A DNA stretch of 64,000 nt from Gentiana macrophylla (taxonomy: Eukaryota > Streptophyta > Magnoliopsida > Gentianales > Gentianaceae): positions 31,035,977 through 31,099,976 of the forward strand of contig CM047809.1 in NCBI GenBank assembly GCA_026214975.1, written 5' to 3'. Below, in pieces: positions 54,897 through 64,000 of this stretch; position 1 is the stretch's first letter; each line of letters begins with the position of its first letter. The notes under the pieces are model-generated. The model did not search any database. It worked only from the letters and a program-made list of their open reading frames with translations, and was not told where the DNA came from. A program made the translations under genes and the position numbers.

Positions 54897-57447
54897 ATGG
54901 CAAGTTCTCAGCTAATTGCATCATCAATTTCAGCTAAGGGATTTTCATCATTTGATGGTTTAAGGGCTTCTTCTACCTCAGTCAAATCTGCTTCTTTTGT
55001 GTCTTTCAGACAGAAGTCTTTCCGTGGCCTTGTTGTTAAGGCCGCTACTATTGTTGCTCCCAAGGTACATCCTCTTATAGGGTCCTTTTGTTTTATTGGT
55101 TTGATGTTCTTGGAGTTTATTTATTGGGTCGGAAATGCTTTGCAAACATTTGAATTTATAATTACCGCAGTGCCGTCCAACTTATCCCAATTCAATTTGG
55201 GATCATCTTTTGTATACTGAAATTTGGTATCCTGTTTGTGTTATTGCTTAAGCGTATTTAACTTATTGCATCGTTTGTCTTAGATTTTCTAGGTGATTTG
55301 CTTTGTATTGTGACGTTTAAATTCATATTTTTGTAGAACTTTGCTGTTGTGGGCTTCAATTATGCATTTGAGACCCTGAAGTTTGCTGTTTGAACAAGTT
55401 TAACGTAGATTCGTATCCACGTATCAATGTTTTGTTTATGTGTCAGCCACATGTCAATACTGCTGCAGTAGTTTTCAATCAAGGTTGTTGCTAATTATGC
55501 TTGCAGCATGAATTTGATTAGTAATTTTGCTTAACCGTTTCGCGTTATAGCAATGATGGAGTCTCAAGTAGTAAACCGAATTATTGTTGCTTCACTTGCA
55601 GATTGATTATAAGTTAAGTTAATAGTATGATTTGAGTAGGTCTTGAGGTGACTCTTCATATGGCTTATACCGACTTTTCAATTATCTATATGCTTCTTTG
55701 TATTGTTCTAGCATTAGATTGCATAAGAACTGCTAGTATTAGGTGCTCTTGGCTCTCTTCAGTTTATTGGGTGTGGAAAATGATGTTGTTATTCGATGTT
55801 TACAAGGCGTGATAGATTCTATGATCTTGAATATTATTTGTTCTCAATTTTTGTTGTCATGTTATTTGCTGTTGTATAGTACACATCATTGAAGCCCTTG
55901 GGTGATAGACTGCTTGTGAAGATCAAGGTTCCAGAGGAGAAGTCTGTCGGTGGCATCCTTTTACCAATGACTGCCCAAACAAAACCTCAAGGAGGTGAAG
56001 TAGTTGCTGTTGGAGAGGGTCGTACTTTCGGGAAGAACAAGGTTGAAATTGGCGTGAAGGTAGTTGTCTGTTTAGGCTTGTTTTTTTCTTTCTTTTTTTT
56101 CTTTTTCCCCCCATGTTATGTGGCTGTCGTGACGTGGTTTACATATTCTACTTTCGCTGTAGACCGGAACTCAAATTGTCTACTCAAAGTATGCTGGAAC
56201 AGAGGTGGAGTTTAACGGTTCTAATCATCTTATATTAAAGGAGGATGATGTTGTCGGTATTCTTGACTCAGATGATATCAAGGAGTTGAAACCTCTGAAT
56301 GACAGGGTTTTGATCAAGGTTTGGATTGACATCCTTTCTACTTTATGCTTATCTCCCTTTTGATTGACCTGTGAGAAAAAAATAATATGAATTGAAAGTG
56401 TTACCTGATTCTATAGACCAAGGCTCAACACTTTAGTGCCTTTATTCTCTGCGTTTAAAATAGCCTCTTCAATTAATGCATTGATTGACTCCTTTGCCAT
56501 TTCATCAAATACCATTCAAATTATAAAACAAAAAGTGTAACATTAATTAATCAAGAATTGTCACAAAGAAAAGGATATACTTTTCATGCCCCCACCCACC
56601 CTCCTCTCTTTATAATTAATGATAAATTGCTTGTAATCATGTTATATCAAATGGACTAATTATATCTATTCTTTTCTATCATCTTGTGAGAGAGAAAGTG
56701 GCTTTCGCATTACATAGGTCATAACCACTTCTTTTTTAGATGACTGGTTTTGCTCAAAGCCCTCGATTAAGTGGGATTGGGTGGCTTAAGGGTTTAAGAT
56801 TGTTAAAAGTAATTATGCATTATTTAAGGATTGTAAATGTTTAATACATTGATACAAGGTATTGATGTAAGAAAATATTTTGCTCTTGGTGCTTTCTGGT
56901 GTTTATAAACCAGGTTGCTGAAGTTGAAGAAACAACCGCTGGAGGTTTGCTTTTGACAGAGGCTTCTAAGGAGAAACCCTCAATCGGAACAGTAAGAAAC
57001 ACTTGATCTAAACATTTCCGGTTTATACGTTTGCAGTTTCTTGAATTTCTAGAATAAAGGACAACCGATCCATAGAACCACCCCGTCCATACGGGCCCTA
57101 AGGAAGGCCAAGTCATTTAGGTCTATTGTACATTGCCTAATTCATCTGTGGCTCTATTGTATGTAGTTATTGTCCACAGGTTTGAGCCCATGATCTCTAT
57201 CCAAATGGCGTCAATGCTTTATTCTCTCTAATCACTGTTGATATTATAAATCTATCTTTGATTGTGATGGCAGGTGATAGCTGTTGGACCAGGTCCTTTG
57301 GATGAAGAGGGCAACAGGAAGCCACTGTCTCTTTCCCAAGGAAATACAGTTTTGTACTCCAAGTATGCCGGTAATGACTTCAAGGGCACCGATGGCTCCG
57401 ATTACATTGCACTCAGAGCATCTGAAGTTATGGCTGTTTTGTCCTAG
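54897..57447 (+). CDS. CPN20: 20 kDa chaperonin, chloroplastic (copy B), five coding exons
   Basis: Exons are 54897-55064, 55880-56059, 56163-56318, 56914-56991 and 57274-57447, with exactly the same lengths as copy A, giving 251 residues. The transit peptide and both GroES-like domains are intact. Visible differences from copy A are conservative and few: SSTS for SSSS and QKS for QKP in the transit peptide, TIVAPK for TVVAPK, LPMTAQ for LPTTAQ, GTQIV for GTHIV, and EETTAGG for EEKTAGG. Introns are short; intron 4 is 282 bp, which gives the ancestral state for the invaded copy A intron. Stromal co-chaperonin partner of Cpn60. Confidence 0.96.
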
Positions 57448-58168
57448 TCAACATGACCGGGTGCATCGTTGTACTGGATGGATGGATGGACACAGCATAA
57501 CCATTTTTTACTCTCTTTCACATTGAGTGACTTGGTTGTTGCATCACATCCATCTGTTTGGTATAATATCATTTACGGTTAGACCATAAAATCCCTCGAA
57601 CGTTTGCCCAACTTTTCGGCAGAAGAACTTTTCAAGTGCAAAATGTAGTGTAAAATGCTGTTTTCAGGGGTAGATTCAACTAAAGGGTTACTTAGACATT
57701 TTTTGATGTCATGATGCTGCCCATGTCCAAACTGAGATAAATTTTGTAATTCTATAGCAGATAATGGTTCATTTCTCTTTGTTTTGTCTATTATTTTGCA
57801 TTTTTCCTTCTTTGAAAATTAGTGGCTTGTGGGTACATAATTGCTCAAGAAAGGAACAAATTACATCAAGTTTATCATTTAACATAACACTATTTCTTGG
57901 CAGTTATAAAGTTAATCCTGCCTATTTCCTTTATATATAAATACGCCTATATGTAACCTGCAAATGCAAACTGTATATTGCCTACCCAAAATGATTTTAA
58001 GAACAGGGTTGGTTTCATATCTTTAATGAATATAAGGCAGTAGCTTCTAGAGGGAAACGCGTTAAAAAAAAAAAGACGCGAAGTGAAAGCAACAATCTCT
58101 GACACCATTCTAGGTCGAGAACGCACTTTTTGCAGAATTTACAAAGCATTCTACGAATGACGTCGTCA
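57448..58168. other. CPN20 copy B 3' UTR and convergent spacer
   Basis: About 720 bp between the CPN20 stop and the expected ARF stop, which are tail to tail. Contains the 3' ends of both transcripts. Collinear with 30039-30898. Confidence 0.65.
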
Positions 58169-58507
58169 TCAAGAAACTTGACGAGCGTAGAATTCTGAAT
58201 TGTCGTCGTAGTGTCCTTTCCATGCATTACCACTGTCAGTCCCACTGCATGCTTGGTTTGGAAACGACAGATTAGGAAGATTCCCTCGAGACTCATCTGT
58301 TGTACTTCACTTGAAGATAAAATCTTTATGCTTTGAACACAGCTCACAAATTCTCTGAAGATAACTTTTGTATAAGTACATATATAAAGACGAGTAATGA
58401 TACTACCACGACATTGTGTCACTGTAGATTTCAAGTGCGTAGTAACACAATGTAATTAGCGGCATCAGAAAGAACACTTATGTGTAATAAAAATTAAAAA
58501 AACTTAC

Positions 58508-58698
58508 TCCCAGGGGTCATCACCAACAAGTAGTATGTCATTTTCGTGATCAACATAAACAAGCTTCCATTCTGATCTTTGTAGATCTTCTAGTTGTCCC
58601 TCTAAGCCAAACATTCGTGCAAGATCACGACTTAACTCGTCATAGCCCTTGTAACGAGTGACGTCAATTGTTCTACCCACAGATCCTCGCTTTTGAAC
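58508..58698 (-). other. PB1 (Aux/IAA-type) interaction exon of the ARF
   Basis: This exon is intact. It has the basic KRGSVGR, then [11 protein letters not shown] and the acidic [15 protein letters not shown] motif, so both faces of the PB1 interaction surface are present. The donor is inside the GA/GTAAG after PW, and the next exon resumes EEFVSCVQS. Confidence 0.9.
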
Positions 58699-59355
58699 CT
58701 TTGCGAAATTTATTAAACTGGGATAAGAAACATGTGTGGGAAATACATTGTAAAATATGTGTAGAAATGCAGGTAAAACTATGTTACCTTTGTGAAAGTT
58801 CGCATACGTTGAGTTTGATTCGGCCATAACCCGTTATTTAAGATACCAGCAGCTTCATCAATGGCAACATTGTTCGAACAGCTCGGTTTGAATGACAGAT
58901 GCGAACTCCAAAACCAGCAGCAGATAGCTCTGTCTCGATATCCCTCGAGTCATCTCCAAAATTAGAAAGAACATTCTGAATATCCTTTCCAGATTCATAA
59001 CCTCTCGACAACAAAGCATCTGGAGCCAATGAATCAACAGCAGAATTGAATGGTACATTGCTCCTAGAATTTAAATGGATATCGCCATCTAAACACAACG
59101 TAGGTAACGCGAAATTCGATTGAAAACCATTAGTATTATCAAGAAGGTATGATGTAACAGAAGAGGTTGCATCTAAGTTTTCTGTAGTATTCCTTCTAAA
59201 TTTTGTCTCCTCTGCCCCTTTAGGCACCACATTCATTTCAGACTTTGCTCGGGAATCAGACCTGGTTTGGAAATCTTGAACCAGGGCTGTGGCAGGATCA
59301 ATGGCTGAACCCCTACTAACGTAGCTGGTCCCGGTTGGCTCGTGCACACGGAATT

Positions 59356-60377
59356 TCAAGACGAAACATGGCAGTTATTTGTTGAAGGAGAAGTTGAACA
59401 TGATGGAATGTCCCCTTCTACAAGTCCAGAATTCCCTCTGATTACAACTGGCGACTTGTTCCGGCTGCTACGGTTGACAGGTTGATGACGTGGCGACTGA
59501 ACAAGAGTCGATGTGGTAAAGCTATTTCCACTGAGTTGCTGTTGAGGCAATGATGTATGTTGATATTGCCAGTTTTGTATATAAGAATGATGATGTTTTG
59601 TCTGCTCGGGTTCCATTCGAGGTTCCACAGGGGCGGATATTACTTGTTGCTGTTTTTGAAGGAATTGTAGTTGCATTTGCTGCTCTAATAAATTCTGTTG
59701 TGAAGCTTGTTGCAATTGGGCATGAAGTTGCTGGCCTTTCTGCAAAACACCGCTCTGATTCCCGAGCTCCATATGTGGCTGAGGTTGTGAGTTTTGTTGG
59801 ACCGATGTTAAAGGCAATACGCCATTACTACCGGAGGTTATATTCTGCAAAGGTTGTGGATTGCACGGAGATTGTAGTTTCTGATTCTGTATTATTTGGC
59901 TCTGGTGAGATACAGAAGTCATATTACTCGAAGCTGCATATTGTTTTTGCTGCTGCTGCATATGAGGAGGGCATTGCTGTAATAAGGGCTGCTGAGGTGG
60001 CGGCTTCGATACTTGAGGTTGTTGCTGCTGCTGCTGCTGTTGGTGATGAGTGAATAGAGATGACTGTTGAAGATGATTATTGACTTGGTGATTTTGTTGG
60101 TTGACTTTCCCAAATTGGAAATTTGGTGCAGGAAAATTAGGAGATTGAAAGTTGAGTAGCTTGGTGTGATCATCGGCGTTGTTTGAGTAACCACCGTTTA
60201 AGGCAGTTGAAAGCATTCCTGACTGTGAAGATGACAACATATTATTTTGCTGCATATTCATCCATTGGACCAAGCTTAAGCCAGGAAATACAGTGTTTGT
60301 GGGATCTTTTTGTCCATATTCATCCCCAATCCATGGTATGCCTCTCTTATATAAGCTTTCCACGTCAGATTCCTCGG
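59356..60377 (-). other. Glutamine-rich activation region of the ARF
   Basis: Starts PEESDVESLYKRGIPWIGDE, then FPGLSLVQWMNMQQNN, then long Gln stretches encoded by CAA/CAG runs (plus-strand TGCTGCTGC near 60020-60045). Activator ARFs have this middle region. A Leu/Ala/Val-rich plus-strand frame over 59550-60053 is its mirror and not a gene. Confidence 0.85.
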
Positions 60378-60704
60378 CTGAAATACATCGATTTGCAACA
60401 TTAGGGTTAATAGCTTAGAAATCTCAAAAGCTTAGGAATGAATACAAGTGATGTGCATATAGATAGGCCAAATGGTGTCTTAGGCTTTACCGGGATATCC
60501 TTGGCGTTTAGAGAACTTTGGCCCGAAAAAAGGTGGAGGGCATATGTAAAATGGTGTCACAACTGGTTCGATTTCCCAAATTGAAACACGGCTTGGGCGT
60601 TCTCCTGCAGTCGACTCGTCCCATCCTACCTGCAATACGATTTTTATGTTAAATCAACTTGATGCCCAAATTCCTAGGGTGCTATGTGGATATTTAAGGT
60701 AATA

Positions 60705-61004
60705 CTCCCTCCGTTTTTATTTATATGTCGCAGAGAGAAGAATCACACAGATTAAGAAAGTAATTAATGTGTCTAAAATATATTATTGGAAATGTATTTT
60801 TTTTATTAGAGATGTAAATACTTTGTTGGAAAATGAGTTTTTAGTATTGGATTGGAAATGTATTTTTTTTTACTGGAGATGTAAATACTTTGTTGGTAAA
60901 GGTGGAAAAAAATAATAAATGATGCATTGGGAAGGTAAAATGACAATTAAATAAAAAAAGAGAAAATTCTAAAATGTGACCGATAAAAAAAAAAACGGAG
61001 GGAG
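60705..61004. mobile_element. Stowaway MITE in ARF intron, 300 bp
   Basis: CTCCCTCCGTTTTTATTTAT at the left and AAAAAACGGAGGGAG at the right, flanked by TA at 60703-60704 and 61005-61006. Inside, a segment of about 65 bp (GGAAATGTATTTTTTTTA ... AATACTTTGTTGG) is tandemly duplicated. It lies between ARF exons 9 and 10. Confidence 0.92.
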
Positions 61005-63447
61005 TAACATATAATTGAGTGGCACATAGTTTTTTCGGTTTTCTAGCTAGTTCCTCCGTGGTCACAGTGGATCCGAGTATTCCAGTTCGATTCTTGAAGA
61101 TCTCAATCAGAATGGCTTTCATTCACAAGGTTCAAACTCTAGACCTTGTGAAGGACCTCAAAAATAACTATTTTGAGATAAAATTTTCAGCAGAAAACTA
61201 CCTGAAGGTTTCTCCACTGAGAACCTTTCCAACGAACAGGATCCAGATCGCTTATAGATGTGATCGCACTCCATGTATCTCGTGCACTCCAGACTCTTCC
61301 GTCTCAAACATCATCCTGAACCTCATACCCAAAGAAACCGGAGTGTACATCGCCTTATTATACTTGGCCAGAGGAATCACAAATTCACAAGGACTTGCCC
61401 TGTTCAATGTATATAAAAAGAATTCATTATACAAGATTTGTTTTTTATATATAATTCTTGAAATTCGACATGAAAAGACGACAACTTTCACAACCTTGGA
61501 TTGTAAAAGATAGTAAACGGGCTGTTATTCGCAGCAGCATGAGCTCCAGCTGCTAAAATCCCGATATGCATGCTGTCACTAGATATAACCGATGATGATA
61601 GTGGTGTCGGTTGTCTACTAGCTCGTCGTATACCCAACAAAAACCGAGACTTTTCATCTCTGCACTACATAATTCCAACTCAGTGGCATGAAAATGTCAG
61701 CATACTGACGAAAATACCATTCCTGTATTTTCGTACCTGATAAATAGGACGGAATCACCAGCCATGAGCCTTTTGGAGCTGACAAATACACTCCATCCAG
61801 TTGTCAGTAGATGCCTTTTCGGTTGACCTGAAACCGAGTTCTGTTAGATTCGATACTAACAATGATTACATTCATACAGAATCGACTCATCTTACGGATT
61901 CCGAAACTACCTCGATAAATATGTTTGAACGTCCATGTTTGGTCGTGAAGATCTTTCGCAGTCAATTCCTGAGCTGGAGGTTGCATTGAGAAATCCTGTT
62001 AAATTTCTAAAAGTTACGAAAGGAAAGAAACCAAAACCGTACATAATCTATAAATTCACGTATAAAAAGAAGTGTTCTATTCTGAACATACTAAAGGAGG
62101 GAATATCTTTTCAGCTGCTCGGCGTGGTACCGAGAAACCACCATGAGTGCTTGTATCACTAGCAGTGAGAGTTTTGCAGAAAAATTCTGCGGGTTGTCTG
62201 CTTTGCTTTAGGCCCATGTCAGATAAAAGAACTGCTTCTTGATTATACTGTACAGCAAAATAGAAATCAATCCACCGGAAAACTACAAACACGAGAATAC
62301 ATAAACGGGCAAGATGACCTACTTTATTCACTGGCTGAAGAGTCATCTGTGCATAAACCTCATCCGTTTCTGGATCAGCCTAAATAAAGAAATGAGCATG
62401 TTACGTCACAGGGGATCGATACACATTAAATGCACCATGCCCTCACAATTTCCCAGAAAATTCATGAAAATACCAACTGGATAAATCTCGTACATGTAGG
62501 GTAACATTGTGCAGCAAGCAAATAAGTTTGGATGGAAGATTGGGATAACTTGGGACACCATCAGTTTGCTTTTGCATAGATGCCGCAACCTGAAGACCGC
62601 GATAAATAGAACCCTATGTCAAGAACAAGGTATTGCAACAAAACAAAAAAACTTGATTATAAACGTAGTTTATTAAATATGCTTACTTGCTCACTGTGAC
62701 CTTGAGGAAAGTAGATGACAAGACTTCCAACCGGAGGCAATGAAACCAAAGGACCAGCACAGGCATGCCACAACTCTGAATTAATTGCCTTTGTTTCACC
62801 TTTTAAAATACAAGAAGAATGAGACCATAACAACAGATTAGGATCAAGATAACGGGCTCTTGGTTATACCACGAGGACGAAATTGAATCATATAACATTG
62901 TAATAGGACACTAGAGAGATCACAACACCAAATTCACACAAGAAATGATACACCATGTATGTGAAGATTGTAAGTTAAAATGTGAATGCCACCATTATGC
63001 TAGATCAAAATTACCACCATTTATCTTTTAGGCCCTTTATCTTGTCCTTGCTTATCATGTGTATATATGGATTACTAAGGTTTTAGCAGCAAAAGAACTG
63101 AACAGCCCTTGTATATAAGCATTCGTGCTATGCTGCATTAGGGAAGAAACGAATAAAAAACTGAACCAAAAACAGATATGAAAGAATCACTCAAAGCTAT
63201 AGGAATGGAATACAGCTAAAAACAAAGAATCTGCATTTGCTTTTGACTAAAGTGTGATTTACAACCAAAATTACGTTTTTGAACTGACAAGAGTTCATTA
63301 ATTGATAAAAGAATATATAATTAATACAAAGATTTAGAGAAAACAAGATCAACAGACAAATGGAAAGATGAAGACAGATATTGAGAAGGAGAAAGTTCTC
63401 TCACCTTCTACTGAATTTGCAAGATATCCATTTGCTGGAGCCTTCAT

Positions 63448-64000
63448 TTCTGAATGCACTAAAAGCAATGGATTGAAGAACTTTAACTTCTTAGACCCCA
63501 ATTCTTCAACAACCACACTTTCTCAAATCCCAACAAAAAAAGGCCTCCCTCCTTTAATTGCTGAAAACACCCTTTATTCCCTTATTCCCAAAAAAACAAA
63601 GACTTTCTGCTGAAAAAAGCATAGAAACATTCTTGCTGTTTTACTGTTATAATCTTCCCTTTCAATTCTTGAAACACTTACAAAAGCTAATCAGCAAAAA
63701 AGTTTAAATCTTGCTCCAACTAAACACAACCCAAAAGCTCACAAAACACTCCGACCCGCCAGAAAACGCTTCCGGGTTCGGGAACTTTCCGGACCCAGAA
63801 ATGTATATGAACTAAGTCAAACTTCCTATAAACTTTAAAAGCTCACGGAACACAACTCCGCCGCCGGAAAATGCTACTGGGTTCGGAAGCTTTCCGAAAA
63901 TAGAAACTAAAGCTGTAATCTTGGAGCAGACAATAACAGCTGGAATCCTGGAGGAAGCAGACGGAAAAGCAAAGTACCACGGTGGAGTGGGGAGGGAATC
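63448..64000 (-). promoter_or_regulatory. ARF 5' UTR, to window edge
   Basis: Upstream of the ARF ATG on the minus strand. A direct repeat is visible: on the plus strand AAACGCTTCCGGGTTCGGGA near 63764 and AAATGCTACTGGGTTCGGAA near 63868, each followed by CTTTCCG. No TATA box identified. Transcription start unknown. Confidence 0.5.

Larger units (their letters stand above)
58169..63447 (-). pseudogene. ARF7/19: Auxin response factor, ARF7/ARF19 type, 13 exons, frameshifted
   Basis: Coding exons on the minus strand: 63447-63405, 62799-62687, 62589-62494, 62379-62323, 62247-62092, 61995-61911, 61827-61737, 61659-61495, 61399-61202, 60629-60491, 60377-58788, 58698-58508 and 58354-58169. The protein starts MKAPANGYLANSVEGETKA. 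The B3 DNA-binding domain has [20 protein letters not shown] long Gln-rich activation region (60363 to about 59400) and the PB1 domain ([20 protein letters not shown], then GDDPWE) follow. The family binds TGTCTC-type elements and activates auxin genes. Five single-base frame changes are visible: two in exon 9 after ETEESGV, one in exon 10 after PPPFFR, one near 59360 and one near 58905; another affects the tail. As written it cannot be translated whole. Some of these may be assembly errors. Confidence 0.9.

Noticed and set aside
59550..60053. 167-codon plus-strand open frame rich in Val/Ala
   Set aside because: It is the reverse strand of the Gln-rich ARF exon, where CAG/CAA runs remove stops on the other strand.
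1..64000. tRNA, rRNA or other structured RNA genes
   Set aside because: I saw no cloverleaf with A/B boxes or rRNA-like sequence; a dedicated covariance scan would be needed to exclude small RNAs.

Overview
This is a transposon-dense stretch of a flowering-plant nuclear genome. It is probably a eudicot and perhaps an asterid, but I could not fix the genus. The evidence is spliced genes with GT-AG introns and plant-type transposons of almost every class. The only host genes recognised are a chloroplast 20 kDa co-chaperonin (CPN20, two intact copies) and an auxin response factor of the ARF7/ARF19 type. One copy of the ARF is complete in exon content but frameshifted, and one is a truncated relic. 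There are also scraps of a histone H3 gene.
Layout: 1-4216 is a decayed hAT transposon with an A-rich repeat tail and its right end. 4226-5724 is spacer with an antisense histone H3 pseudogene and a 45-base T tract. 5725-12150 is a CACTA element with GTG target duplications, GGGACGAC hairpins, an internal 147-bp satellite-like array and remnants of TNP2 and TNPA-type genes. 12389-22143 is a complete Ty3/gypsy element of the Tat lineage (LTRs, ACTTT duplication, degenerate gag-pol, antisense extra gene) inserted inside a Stowaway MITE.
22316-33375 is segmental copy A: CPN20 (five coding exons) followed tail-to-tail by the last exons of an ARF. Its fourth coding intron holds a deleted Ty3 chromovirus that itself carries two MITEs. 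The ARF relic carries a LINE and a TRIM-like mini-retroelement. 33983-34635 is a hAT-type MITE with an 8-bp duplication. 35000-37700 holds fragments of a DUF1985/Ulp1-like gene and 37690-37870 a copia protease fragment.
39640-54130 is a MULE (MuDR-like) transposase pseudogene on the minus strand. It is split by an 11.1-kb LARD-like retroelement (1.8-kb LTRs, no coding capacity, itself hit by a 2.1-kb putative solo LTR) and by a 1.6-kb unclassified insertion with a 9-bp duplication. 54577-64000 is segmental copy B: CPN20 again, with compact introns, and the whole ARF gene on the minus strand, running to its 5' UTR at the window edge.
The two CPN20-ARF blocks are in the same orientation about 32 kb apart. 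Copy B keeps the ancestral arrangement, and copy A is the truncated and more heavily invaded one. The two CPN20 proteins differ by only a few residues. Many single-base indels, in the ARF exons and between the two LARD LTRs, fall in short homopolymers. Some apparent frameshifts may therefore be assembly errors, and this is flagged where relevant.
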